NCBI GenBank assembly: GCA_022453515.1
Contig: JAJNNY010000066.1
Location: forward strand, 1-64,000
Origin: Astrocystis sublimbata
Lineage: Eukaryota > Ascomycota > Sordariomycetes > Xylariales > Xylariaceae
DNA length: 64,000 bases
Direction: 5' to 3'
Position 1 is the first letter of the stretch. Each line of letters starts with the position of its first letter. Below the pieces are notes generated by a model. It worked only from the letters and a program-made list of their open reading frames with translations, was not told the DNA's origin and made no database searches. Below are positions 10,717 to 22,599 of the stretch, piece by piece. The position numbers were made by a program, and so were the translations under genes.

Positions 10717-12915
10717 ACCCCGTGTGTGCTAGTTAGGGGTTGTTCTTGGGAAGGGAGGGGACCTCACGCCCGTACCTCCTAACGCACTAGGTAGCGCACG
10801 TTGTGCAAAGTAGTGTGCCCAGGTCCACGGTGTATTTCCAGGGGGCCAGGTACCTCGGTACCTACTCTAAGGTAGGCACTCCCAGATGAGATTTGTGCAA
10901 GTCACATATCCACTGGAATATGTCAGATGGCAGCACTCCGAGATCTCCAGCTAGTAGCACTTCACCTATTCGGCGAATTCCCCGTGCGCAGTGTGTAGTC
11001 ATACACCTCACAGAGTGTATAGATAGACACACAGAGGGTGTTGCGTAAACACGAGTAGGTAGGTATGCTTTACCTACTCTGTACACTAGGAGACGAGATG
11101 GGAATGCCGGTGGACGGCAAGCAGACGGTGCTTCTTTTTCTTTTTTTCGAACCCACTGGCATGCGGTGGCAGGGATCCAAGGGATGACCTAAACCCACAC
11201 AACCTGTACCTGGCTGGCGGGCTCTGAGTCGGGACGAGAGAGTAGGAGGGACTGGGGGTTGCGCGACAGAAACGGAAAAGCGTTCAATAATTACCTATGT
11301 GTTGTGCGTACAGTAGAGGCAGGTAGATAGGTGTGTATACCAGATCTGTGCAATGTGCCTGATAATCCGAGTACACACGCCTACAACGAACACGTGAGCA
11401 CGCTCGAGGCAATGAAACCTGAGGGAGCCTTGTTGTCCCCTCCAGACTCTATACCGCAGCTATCCTACGATATTGTGAGTCTGCTTGCCAGGTATGGCGA
11501 CTACCTGTGCCGACAGTATCGGGGTTTCGGAGAGGGAATTCCCAATTCTGTAGGTATATAGGTAGGTAGGTGGTGAACGATGGCGAAGCACAATGGTCTG
11601 AGATATAGGTAAGTGCCTCTTGGTTGTGAAGTATGGCCGTCTGCTGACCTGAGTGAGGTACCTAGGTCTACACTTAGCTTTCATCTCGCATGGGACACTA
11701 CGGGCCCAACCAAGGAAGAGGTGTAGGCAGGTGGCAGAGTCTGGGAGCAGGCAGTCGAGGCAGTAATTGTAGGCAAAATTGAAAAAGTGGTTGCATTGAC
11801 AATCTCAGCCCAGTCTGGAGCCAAGACCCTCCGACGCAAGACCAATCTCGGTATTGTTTCTTGGCTGCTGGGGCCCTCTTTTAGGCCTAGTTCATGCACA
11901 GGTGGATAACACTTACAGCAGGTTGTATAAGTAAGCAGGTATGGTCAACGTTGGTGATGGTATCGTGCAGGCGAGTCGCAGGCGGGGTAGCAACACAAGT
12001 CGAGGCTGGAATCGGCCGGGTGCCGTGGATCAAGCAAACCGTTGGCTGGCAGGTCAAGGTCGTTCTCGAGGGTAATATCGACTGGAGCATGTTGTCAACG
12101 ACGGCGACGACGCATGCAGAAAGGGCGGTATCAGGGTAAGTAGGTACCTAGCCTAGGTGTATCTAGAACGCGACAGGACTGGGATAAGTAAACCTAAGAA
12201 TGAGGGAAAGCCCGCACTCAGTTTTCGTGCCGTCTTAGACGACGAGGTGAAGGTTTGTGGGCAAGCATGCAATTGTGGTGAGATAAGGGTTCCGTTACCA
12301 ATCATGGCGACCTACCAAAGGTCAAGGGTAAGTTCTCCAAAGAAGTCCCGAAGGCAATCTGGCTGGGTGCTTTCTTGACTCAACACCTCTATAAATTAGC
12401 GAAGCTTCGTGAGATAATCATGGGTAAGCCGCCATTTACAGTGAAGCGAAGGGAGGCGTCTCAGAAGATCCAAGAAACTCGACGCCACAGGTTCGACCTG
12501 CTGAGCTCCGACGCCGAGGTATCTACTTACATAGGCGAGATAGGTGTAGGTAGATCACCTTGATCGACTACCCCTGGAATGCCTGGGGCCTGGGTAGGTC
12601 AACCATTAGAATGAATCTGATCTAGCAGGTGGGGGTGCGCGGATGGGGCTGGCTCGGGTATATGTGCGGACCCACTGAGCCGGCAGTCTAAGGTTACTAG
12701 CCAGGCCCCCCGCCAGGGTGGTGGAGGTGCCGCGAGGTGCCGTACGTACGAGTACGTCTTAGCGCTTCTATCCAAGAACACCTGGAGCTCTGCACGGATG
12801 GGGCTCCCGCTTTTAGCGGCACTGCAATTGTAATACTGGAAGGTTCCGTACGCACCTAGTACCCAATGCCCCGAGTCTGTTGATGTCAATGTATCCAGAT
12901 ACGCAACAACACCTG

Positions 12916-13060
12916 CAACAACAAGAACAACAACAAGAACAACAACAAGAACAACAACAAGAACAACAACAAGAACAACAACAAGAACAACAACAAGAAC
13001 AACAACAAGAACAACAACAAGAACAACAACAAGAACAACAACAAGAACAACAACAAGAAC
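12916..13060 (+). repeat. 12-bp minisatellite, CAACAACAAGAA, about 12 perfect copies
   Basis: About 145 bp of uninterrupted 12-bp units. On the + strand it lies in a 72-codon frame (12880-13098) that would read (QQQE)n; the two other frames on each strand are also open through it. It lies in a gene-poor stretch without a supported gene, so a translated Gln-rich protein is not claimed. Confidence 0.95.
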
Positions 13061-16000
13061 AGCTTCCTTCGGTATTGTTTCTTGTCAGTCTGGTATGATG
13101 CGGTGCGCAGATCAAGTTGCAAGCAGCCTGTGTGCTCAACGACCCAACAACCAGCTGAGTTGCACTGCACTCGTAACGTAGCTATGCTGCGCCAAATTGA
13201 TGCTACCGTCGTAGCCAGCACCCGGGATGTTTCCGACAGGTGTTTCGTTTTCTGTCCTGTCACCTCTCGGCATTAGAGCGTTATCCTGGATTCATTCCAG
13301 ACATACCACCGGCCCAAGCTGGAACCCCGGGCCGGGTCGTGGGAGTCATTACCAACACGAGATATACAAGCAGCAACTGAGAAGCGCAACTAACTGCAGA
13401 GCATGAGCCAACTGAGAGTTTGCACTTAAGTTACTATGAGCAAGCGCGCTTTAGGGATGAAAGAGCGGCAGGTTATCTTGGAAAATGTGCCATGGTCTTG
13501 AGTGTGGTGCGTAATATGCACGGTATTTTCAGGTGACATTTGAGGTAGTAGGTAGGTAGGGTACCATACCGGATTCAACCTTCGACTGTGCCGCTGGGAC
13601 ATTAGGTATGATCGGACAAGGGAAAACATACCTAGAAATGCGCTGTACCTACATATAGGTAATATGTAATATGTACGTGCGAGTACTCAAGGTGGTTGCT
13701 GACGGCTGGTTGGCTAGGTATGGTACATCGATGGCCTTTTATATACCTTGAGCAACATCATGCAGTTAGTAGGGTTGTGCGTTTGGGGGTTGCAGCCTGA
13801 ACAGACCATCTTTGCACGTACGTATATGTTGGTTCCGCGGGAGGCGAGGAGGTATGGTGAGAGTCTCCAGAGAGCTACATATAGCTGGGTATGTACCAGA
13901 TATGCAGGCGACAACGCGAGGGACTGCGGGCAGAGTAAAAGGACACAGGTGGAAAGGCTATTAGATAAACAATTATAAACAGGCGTAGCGAAAATGTACG
14001 AGAGGCAATAGTGGTTCTCTCAGCTCAAATACGCCAGACACGGCTTTTAAAAAGCGGCTGTACTGAGTGTTCTGTGAAGGACAACTATAAACGGTTCAGA
14101 GTAGGTGTGTCGGGGGAGAGAAGGGGCGAGAGATGAGCAGGTGAAGTAGGGAGGGAGCGCGAAGGTAAACTGAACTATTGAGCAGAAAAGTGTCAGTCTG
14201 TCTGTCCTAGGTAGGTAGGTATCATGCGTACAAGAAAAATAATGGCATTGTACGGGCGGTCGCGTGGTACAGATACAGTAGATGACCCATGCACGCATGT
14301 CTAAGTAAGTAGATAGATTATGTACCTAGGTACTATGTAGATCACCGCCGATGTCTGGGGCAAAGGCGCCCTCGTTGGCTTGGCACGTAACCCGTCGGTT
14401 TGCTCAGGCCACAATCATGGTATTCCAAACTTGCAACTAGCAACAGCGTTCGGTTCGACTTCGCTGTCGCCGTTTTGCATTTGTTCTAGCCAACGGTCCT
14501 GCACCTGTACGCCCAACCCAGGCCCTTCACGTCAGGTTGCTCGACATTGGTGGCACAGTAGCAGAAGGAGAGAGACGAGCTACCAATGACGCAGGCGATT
14601 CTTTTTGCGTGAGTAGCAGAACCACACACGTCCCGAGCAAGCGCCGCGTACTCGTAAACCAGCCTCGCTAGTGATACCGCACTTCTATGCGTTGGCCGGT
14701 GCGATGTTCATGTAGCATGTAGCAGGATGCCTTCGCGGCCGGATGCTTGTGCCAACGATCATGTGCTCGAAATCACGAAGTCCGTTGCTTCGTCGCTTCG
14801 TCGCATCCGACTTGTCGATATTGGATGTGTTCCAATGGGTGCCTCTCGTTCTCTACATTCCCAAAATTGATGTCTCTCTCTCTCAAGATGTTTCTGTACC
14901 CTTTAGACACTCGTACGTAAACCGACGGGAGTGAGGATCCGGAGGGTTTGCTTGCATTCGAGTCAACCCGACACCTTCATGGTACACATAAGAGGCCCGC
15001 GTGCCAATCATCGGAACTTAACAAAGGTACTAGAGGGCCAGAGAGATAGGCGAGTAGGTGTATTGGGAAATGAAACAGACCCTGTAAGAAGCAATCCCCA
15101 TGCGGTTGCACTTAAGAAATGACTCATTGTGTGAGACGGATCGCCATCATAGAACACTCCTTCAGCAGTGGTACAAATTGCTTCTTGCTCGCCGCGGAAC
15201 CGAAAACGACATTCAGCAAGCAACAAACCTTAGGTAGTAGCCAATAGTGTGGTCTTACATACACCGATTGAATTAGTGGCGTTCATCGCAAGTAGGGCAT
15301 GAGCAGTAGCCATTAGCCAGTAGCCAGTAGGTACATGAGGTTGAGAGCATGCGTACGCGCAGCTCACCATGAGCACATTGTGTATGTGTGAGGGGAGAGT
15401 CGAGACGCCTGGGTGCTTGGATCAAAAGGCATAGGCAGGCATACAGTACAGTACATATACATAGTACTTACGGGCAGTTCCGCTCTCGGCAAGATGTTCG
15501 GCTAAATCATATCGCTTTGTCTTACAGATGTCACCGTTAGGTAGGTATAAGTTCATACTCTCGAAAGACATCGGGGCGATATTGATTACCTTAGGTACAC
15601 AGGCATGGCTGGCTCGCAACTGCATTGACAAAATATCACAAGTCCGGGACACCAGCAGAATGGGAATGCACCTGAGCTGTGAGGAACACACGTTCCATGT
15701 CCAATGGGACCAAGGCCAGGCCCGGTGGTACATCGTCGGGCTCAGTTGCTCGGAGTCGACAGCAGCCCATCACACTCGACACTTGTGTCACCCACCGCGA
15801 GGCTCGTTAGCTGATGTGTAAGCAGAGGGAGAAGAGGTCATATGACCGTCTCATCCATTCAAGGATCATATGGGTAGCGGTTATCAGGAAGCAGGTAGCC
15901 TACTTGATGTGAACCATACATAATGTGAGTACATTGCCAGGCGGAAGGAGAAGTGTGTTGTTCGCTTGCGTGTATGAAGCTTTGAGCCCAGCGAGCCCAG

Positions 16001-16400
16001 CGAGCCCAGCTATCCTTATCCTATATGTACCTATTCTGCTTCTCCGTGGCATCTACCTACTTACCCAGAGATTCCAGACACCCAATCATGGAAAATTGCA
16101 ACCATAATTCCGTGGGGCTTACACTCGTAAGCTCCAGAGGGCCAGAGTTGCAGCATACTCGTAGCATCGCTTAATCGTGGGCCAGTTTGCTTGGCTTGTC
16201 TCTTCGCTCTCGTCCAGAAGAAACGAAGAAAGATTAATTCCAATAAACCGGGGCAGAAATTACGTATACCTAGGTACATTGAATGACCACACCCTGGACT
16301 ACAGTAAACTAATGTTGGCTTCCCCACAGCCAGTGTAAGCGATGCAATCCAATTGGCCGGGACTCGGCAGGGAGTCGCGGTAGCTAGCGCGCTCAATCAC

Positions 16401-17228
16401 CTTCGCGTCCCCGCTGGCAGCTAAACATCCAATGAGAAGGCTGTTCCTTGCATGCAGGACCCATTGTAGGTCTCCATCTGGTCCGTCCATGGATTCCGCC
16501 TGGCCAATGAACAGCCAGGCCGCAGGCAAGGAGCCGCCGGCGCAGTCTACTGCAGGTACCTGCAATTACCTGCAATTACCTGCACCGCGGCCTTGTTCGT
16601 TCCTCGTTGGTGGCTCGGGTGGGAGCTTTTTGTTCGCTATCTTTGTCAGTGGCTCGGGGCTCCTGGGCCCGCCTCGTTGGATGCTCCCGTCTGCTGTCAG
16701 GGGCTCGCTCGCCCATTTCATCCCCTCTCTACCCTCGCCCGCCCGTCCTAGATCCTTTCTCTTCCTCCACGATCATCATCGTCGCTGCGTGTTGTCGTCG
16801 TTCGTTCCACTTGCTTTGGCTTTTCAGCCGTCCTCTCACTATCAAAATCCCCTCTCCTCCCTTCTGTGGGCAGTCATTCATTCACCAGGTTTCAGCTTCG
16901 CTCTTTTTGAGTTGAAACCGTCCAATCTTTTCCTTGGAATTGCCAGTTCAGTAGCAGGAGCTTGCTCCCTTGCGTGTAAGTTGCGCCTCGTTCTTGTATG
17001 TCTCAGTGTGCTGCTTGCTCTCGGATATGGAAGCATCGGAGCACCCATTGCCATGAAGCTTGCTCTACGGAGGCAGAGGCGCTGACTGCTGTCATAGCAC
17101 TCATTTATTGGACATCTATTCCTTCCCGCGTCCGACACAACATACCCAGCCTATATATATAAATATATATATATATTTTTTACACATCACCCTACATTAC
17201 AACAAATCACAAACACGCATCTATCGAC
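16401..17228 (+). promoter_or_regulatory. CT-rich promoter and leader of the gene at 17229
   Basis: The + strand from about 16600 to 16950 is strongly pyrimidine-rich (runs such as CCTTTCTCTTCCTCC), typical of promoters and 5'UTRs of filamentous ascomycetes. An AT microsatellite (17152-17176) lies about 55 bp before the ATG. A GTAAGT at about 16976 could open a 5'UTR intron. The 217-codon frame at 16432-17085 shows no domain and is best explained by this base composition. Confidence 0.5.
17152..17176. repeat. AT dinucleotide microsatellite
   Basis: Alternating TA/AT run just upstream of the ATG at 17229. It may supply a TATA-like element, but is more likely within or next to the leader. Confidence 0.7.
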
Positions 17229-17801
17229 ATGGACTCAATCAACACCCTTGTGGCCCGTGGCAAGTCCATTATTGCCGCTCGCGAGCTCTCCGATTCAGAC
17301 TCGTGGGACTCGGCCATCAACGCCACCATTTCGCTTCTGGGTCTTGCCTTGTTCGGTCTGGCCCTAGTTGGCACCCTCATGCTACTGCAACGACACCGTC
17401 AACGACGACAGCTTCTTGACCAGACCTTGCCCAGGTACAACGATATCGACCATCAAGTTGGCCGAAACACTCGCCGGTTGACCATTCAAACCCCAGGCGG
17501 TAAATCAAGCATTGTTGTTGTCGACGGCCGTCCGATGCTGGCCGATCCCAACGCGCCCCCGCACTCGCCCAACAACGTCCCTCAGATTCACATCACCTTT
17601 CCGGACGAACATGATGAGCAGGGCCGCCGGAAGACTGGGCGAGTTCTCCTCGTTCGTGTTGGCGAGACAACAATTGGTCTCGAGCCCCTCAAGGAAGAGC
17701 AATTGCCCGCCTATGAAAAGGATGGTAGTAATGCATTCTACTCTATCGATATGGATCGTATCGGTGGCTTAAAGGAGAAAGATAGAACCCAGTTCGTGTG
17801 A
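17229..17801 (+). CDS. Fungal-specific single-pass membrane protein, function unknown
   Basis: Single-exon gene for 190 aa. I do not recognise a named family. It has a short N-terminal part (1-32, acidic and Ser-rich at SDSDSWDS), one strong transmembrane helix (about 33-53, ISLLGLALFGLALVGTLML), then a basic stop-transfer stretch QRHRQRRQ that argues for a cytosolic C-terminal tail. The tail (about 60-190) is moderately charged, with the regular strand-like segments RRLTIQT and SSIVVVDGRPML and a Pro-rich linker (NAPPHSPNNVPQ). The ATG follows a long CT-rich leader and has a fair context (GACATGG). Length, composition and an isolated promoter support a real gene. The function is unknown, and a plasma- or organelle-membrane adaptor is only speculation. 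Confidence 0.78.
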   Translation: MDSINTLVARGKSIIAARELSDSDSWDSAINATISLLGLALFGLALVGTLMLLQRHRQRRQLLDQTLPRYNDIDHQVGRNTRRLTIQTPGGKSSIVVVDGRPMLADPNAPPHSPNNVPQIHITFPDEHDEQGRRKTGRVLLVRVGETTIGLEPLKEEQLPAYEKDGSNAFYSIDMDRIGGLKEKDRTQFV

Positions 17802-18925
17802 GCGGTGCTGGTGTTTCGGACACTATGCTCATATCCGACTCATGCAAGCATTTGATACTATTATACCTCATGCGGTGGGAGCATCTGCATGCACGCTTCA
17901 CGATCGAAAACTTATATTTACTCAAACCAACGCCAGGGAAATTGCGGCAATGTTCAAGTGCTGACGGACCGCCTAAATATCCAGAACGCCATTTTTGACC
18001 ATCGACTTTAATGGCAATAGCGTTGAATATATATCAACCTCGAACATATGAACGAGACCATGGTTATGCTATCTGTTTATAGGTAGCTGAACATAGTGAA
18101 GGTTGGAGATCTACCCTGGTGGACTACATATTCGTAACTGTATAATTGATATTACTTTTAGCGGAACATAACTTTTTCTTCCAGCTACAATTAACCTCAT
18201 CCACAATTGACTTGCTTCTTTCCGTCATGACAGTTCGACACATAAGCAAAAGTCGGGCAGGTCTTCCTCTGCCCTCAAATCAGTACGTCGAGTGGCTGGT
18301 AATAATCTGGCGCAGTGGATTTTCCATACTGCCTGAGCTATCTTGCATTGCAAAGCGCACCAGGTCGCGACTCCTGGGGCTTAGCAGGCCAAGCAAGCCT
18401 ACGTGAACAACTCGTCAAATCCATATTAGACTTCGTCATCATCAGTCTAGACTCTGGCAGATATCATACCCGGTGACATGCAATGTTATGTCCTGCATGT
18501 TTCAAAAGCATGTGACAGGCCTATTTAATCAAAAGATCTTTCTTCTTGAACACCGATTCGATGTGTAGCACGCAAGTCAAAAACAAACACAAAAACAGTC
18601 CCGAATTCGCGTTATACAGCAAGCGACATAAATCACTAGCATCTGATACTAGGTATGGGTCTTGAAACCACCAATTTTGTATTTGATATGTGCAAGCGAG
18701 CGACTCAATGGGAAATATATACAGATAACGTCCAGAAAAGAAACCACAGCCATCCACCAGCCTGCTTCAGGCTTTTTACTCAAAAGCTAGGAGAGCTTCA
18801 AATCACCGCACCAACCATCCACCAATCTTAGATCAATCCACCCATTTCCTCACAAGTAAGCGGCTCCCACTCGCCCCCGAACTTCCCTGCAGAATTGCAG
18901 ACTGGGAAGGGGAAACGGCAGTGAT
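17802..18925. other. Convergent 3' intergenic region
   Basis: About 1.1 kb between two facing stops. It should contain both 3'UTRs. TGTATATA, the site predicted for the Puf protein, occurs on the minus strand at 18716-18723, about 200 nt after the stop of the 18926 gene. No other element recognised. Confidence 0.45.
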
Positions 18926-19321
18926 TTAAAGGAAGTCCCAGGTCATCTGGACACGGCCGGCATTTGGATCCGCGAGCTGGGAGAAGATGGCGATGGGGAC
19001 ATCGAGATCGCCGTAAGCACAACCTTCGCACCGGTCCTCGACAGTAACAACGGCTGTGTTTCCACCGAGGTTGATCTGGATTTGACGGCCGCAGAGCGAG
19101 TTGAGGTTCGGGTTGCCGTTAGGTGTGTATTGGTCGAACAGATCCTTGGAGATGGCGACAATGGCGTCACTCTCGAGACTCGTGACACCACAGGCACCCA
19201 GACCAGGCGTGTAGAAGGTCAGGTCGCCGCTGTTCTCGCGGCGGGTGAGACCCGAGTTGGACGGGGCCGCAGAAACGAGGCTGGCGGCGGCAGCAACGGC
19301 GAGGACGATCTTGGTGAACAT
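18926..19321 (-). CDS. Small secreted RlpA-like double-psi beta-barrel (expansin-like) protein
   Basis: Intronless, 131 aa. A signal peptide is clear (residues 1-19, cleavage near VSA/AP), followed by a short propeptide ending in a dibasic TRR (26-28), a probable Kex2 site. The mature part of about 100 aa contains the double-psi beta-barrel hallmarks: LTFYTPGLGACG, LCGRQIQI, VVTVEDRCEGCAYGDLDVP and FSQLADPNAGRVQMTWDF. Cysteines 44, 77, 98 and 101 would form two disulfides. Fungal proteins of this type are secreted, lack the catalytic Asp set of GH45 enzymes, and are linked to wall loosening, carbohydrate binding or protease inhibition; the exact role here is unknown. A TATA box (19514-19520) lies about 195 bp upstream of the ATG, consistent with a strongly regulated gene. 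Confidence 0.9.
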   Translation of the reverse strand: MFTKIVLAVAAAASLVSAAPSNSGLTRRENSGDLTFYTPGLGACGVTSLESDAIVAISKDLFDQYTPNGNPNLNSLCGRQIQINLGGNTAVVTVEDRCEGCAYGDLDVPIAIFSQLADPNAGRVQMTWDFL

Positions 19322-19513
19322 CTTGACGGTTTGGATACTTGTCGCTGTTACGAGACGAGACTGTGGTGGGTAGGGACTGTGGTATCAGGGGTGATATAGT
19401 TCGCGTTAAGGAGTGACGACGAAAAGGAATGAAGTGAGGAACCGGTCCGGTAGTAGAAGCTGGAGGAGTCAATGCTGGGGATAAGAAAAAAAAGTGTTTG
19501 AGGGGAACGCTCA

Positions 19514-19520
19514 TTTTATA
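19514..19520 (-). promoter_or_regulatory. TATA box of the DPBB protein gene
   Basis: TATAAAA on the minus strand within TTATAAAATG, about 195 bp upstream of the ATG at 19321. That leaves room for a leader of roughly 160 nt, which is CT-rich. Confidence 0.6.
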
Positions 19521-22500
19521 ATCCATCTTCTTGTAGTCGGCGTCCCGATTATCTTACGGAAGGCTCCCAGGGGCTCGAGGGCTACAGCTATTTCGGGCAT
19601 CTCGGTAATAGAGACATGAACCGTCCTACTTCGTCAAGTGTTCCTTTTCGTATATGTTGAAAGGATGCGTGGTGTTGGTTAAGGCTACACAGAGAGACGC
19701 ATGTCACCTGCCAATTGTGGAGAATCCATTGCCTCCGTCGCCAGTCACTCCGCCAAGTACGTTCCGACAGCCCTTTGGCGGAGGTTTCAAGTTAGATCGC
19801 TCATCAAAATAGTAACGTTCCATGTCTTGAAGTCAAACACTTCGCAATTTGGGCAATTTCCGTGTAGCTCAAAGGGTCAGTTGTCAGGGTCCAGCCCGAA
19901 CTGTGGGTAAACATGTTTCCAACCTATCGCGACAATCAGATCGCCTGTGCTCATCTTGATCGATTGATTCATTGGTCATATAATACGTCTCGCACTAGGA
20001 ATGATGCAATCCGAGAACCCATGATGCAGGTACAGGCTAGGCCACTGCTCAAGGGTGCGGCATCGCCGGCAGGCGGGAGATAATTATACATGGGGCGTAA
20101 TATTCGCAGCCCTAAAGGAAGCCCGATGTTAAATGGGATGTTTTATGTTTTCACTCGACAGCTCCCGAACCTTAAAGAGGCAGCTCGACAACGTTTCTCT
20201 CACGTGAGAAAGTGGCTCGAATGCGCCCTAAAGCCTAAAGGGCATGAGCGTTGCGTTGATAATCCTTCGGGATTCTATAAATACGTACCGTATATACTAT
20301 GGTATAGTAGTTTTTAGCGTTCCCGGTATGGATCCCCCATTCACGGTTTTCAACATTTATGAATTGCTTTACTTTGTCTACAAAAGCCTCCACGCGAGCA
20401 TCATAACTCGTATATATTTCATGAGCTGCAGCTAGATCGAATACGCCAGAGCTCCCACGGCGCACATCACCGACATTCGAGCCCAAATTCAAATTTGAGG
20501 CAAGTCTGAGGATTCATGCTCCTGGTGCAAACCAAAGAGGTGCTGCTAAGAGCCGCATCTCAAGTTTCGGGATGAGCATCACCGATCCTTGACCGGGGAG
20601 GCGGTGCAACAATGACCAAACAACATATTGGGGAGGATGGCTCCGTTGCCAGTATCAATCGGCTCGCGCCAACTGACAATAAACCCTGTGTCTTACATAC
20701 TTTCTTCGAAGTGCTTAGGACTGCAAAAGCCCACGGGTATGAGACGGGTGTATAGGAATCAGCAATGTACAACTGTTTCGAGCTCAAATAGGGTTGCTCT
20801 TAGATAATTGGGAACACAGGGTAGATCCGGGCAAACATCCGGCTTGGGAGCTATGATCATCGTTATCGATCCTTGAAGCAGGCGAAACCGGCCAGGCATC
20901 CAGTGACGAGCATGAATGGAGTAACAGTCTATAACGAAGTCCTCTGGTCTATTTCCAATTTCCACTTGGCATTGGACTGAATAACTGAAAAATACCTTTA
21001 GAGGCTGAACAGGAATTTTTATTTTTGGTGCGATTTTAAGCTGGATAGTGAGGGAGGCGAAGGCGGCGAGGGGGGTCCTTTAATTTTCATACTGCGGGCC
21101 AGGTACAGCAGTGAGGTACACAGGGCAGATGGTATATAGCCGTGGTCTCTTCACGGTGAGCCCCAGGGCTGAGCGAGAGGCAAAGAAGGGCAGATGGGGC
21201 GAGAGAGGAATGGAACACATGTAAAGCCCGAACAAATTTGTGATAGTGCTGGGAGAACACGTTTGTTCGACATTATGGCTGAAGGCCTGCCTGAATGAGC
21301 CAGTCCCCCACCTGCAGTGAAGCAAACGAACGCCGAGTAAACGAGTACCGACCGAACTTTGTAAGGCGGGAGGGGAGTAAAGGCATGCGATCAAGTTGAG
21401 TGGTGAGTTTCCCTCCCATAAGCCAACCGCGTACTTGAGTACTGGGGCATTGTTTTATTAATGATTTCATTGATGAAGTTGATCAACTTGGTAGGTACTT
21501 ACCTACCTAGGTCGGTACCTAGGTAGGTAGGCGAGTGGGTAAGGGGCTTAGGGATGGAGATAAGCTGGCACCCTTGCAGTGCCTTGCCAGCACTGGTCGG
21601 ACATAAGCGGCTTTGTACTGGCACATGGACGTTAACACCGTGCCTGGTGGCACATGCCAAGATACAGTCCCACCACCGTATATGTCGTTATCTGCAGGTG
21701 TGTAGGTCCTGTCCATGACCTCCCTCAATTTAAGCTTCTCACACCTACCTTACCTGCTATGATTAGGTCTTATTAGCAGTAATAGCAGATATACCTAGCA
21801 TCCTTGCGATTGAGCACACCAAAAATGACAGGCAAGGAAGTACCTAAAAAGTATTTACTTGATATTGATAGTACAGTAGATTAAGCAAAAGGCATCTGTT
21901 CTTATGGAAACACCTGAGAACCCTCATTCGAGATCGGTTTCCCCCCTCTAGGCGGCAGTCACTGAGTCTAGTCACTGCAGTATCGTCAACATGCTTCCAT
22001 GCCGACATACCACAACGTTTCCACATGTGGTCTGCTGGGAAGCCAACGGACGAGCGTCTCTGGCCTGATAGAACTCCGATATCGAATCACAACACAACTA
22101 TAGTTCCAGGCCACTCGTCGGCAGATGGCGATGTTTTACCAGTAGAAAACGGTAGAGCACTCAAAGAAAAAAAGAACAAGCTTCATGCCTGTCGGGCTGG
22201 GTTCAAGTCTACGGGGTGGAGGGGCCTTGACTAGTTCAGTTCCAGTCGAACCAGGGGTCAACATTCGGTGGTAACTACTTAGACAATTGCCACCTGGTTC
22301 ATGGATGGACACGTCATGACGCAGAGGAATGGAGTTAAGCATCGGGGTGCTGTAAAGCCGCAAGCCATTGAGTGTGGTTCCGAAGCATGTTGATGGACTA
22401 TGCAACATGATCCGGCGACAGACACCATGTGTGTCGGAACTAGATGAGCACACGGCCTAGATAAAAACGCCAAAACCATCTCGCCGCAAGAGACATGTTT

Positions 22501-22599
22501 GCAGACCTTAACGCCTTCACACACACACTCCTCGTACCTCCTTGCTGTTCTACCATCATACTAAACTATCACAGAGTTTCGACGGTTTATCACTCCACA
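19521..22599. other. Intergenic region of about 3 kb between two divergent genes
   Basis: It holds the promoter of the 18926 gene at its left end and of the SDR gene at its right end. Palindromic tracts lie at 21490-21535 (CCTACCTAGG) and a shorter one near 21745. Frames are all under about 105 codons, with no domains. No RNA gene recognised. Confidence 0.45.
21490..21536. repeat. TACCTAGG palindromic tract
   Basis: Nested TACCTACCTAGGT and CCTAGGTAGG units, the same class as the tracts elsewhere in the window. Confidence 0.75.

Larger units (their letters stand above)
10371..16400. other. Gene-poor region of about 6 kb
   Basis: No frame here shows domain content, a splice-consistent extension or a convincing signal peptide. 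Frames are under about 110 codons and overlap on both strands. It holds CCTAGGTA palindromic tracts (10620-10715, 11040-11075, 11550-11575, 12135-12160, 14205-14222, 14320-14338), a 12-bp minisatellite (12916-13060) and a triple GCGAGCCCA repeat near 15985-16012. Unspliced non-coding transcripts cannot be excluded. Confidence 0.5.

Noticed and set aside
12916..13060. Array with regular units, considered as CRISPR
   Set aside because: Contiguous 12-bp units without spacers in a eukaryotic genome; it is a minisatellite.
12813..13263. Cys/Ser-rich and Leu-rich minus-strand frames over the minisatellite
   Set aside because: They are trivial translations of the 12-bp repeat in other frames.
16432..17085. 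217-codon + strand frame upstream of the 17229 gene
   Set aside because: It coincides with the pyrimidine-rich promoter and leader, where stops are depleted; no domain is visible.
19856..19905. GTAGCTCAAAGG resembling a tRNA A box
   Set aside because: No B box or cloverleaf follows within 60 bases.
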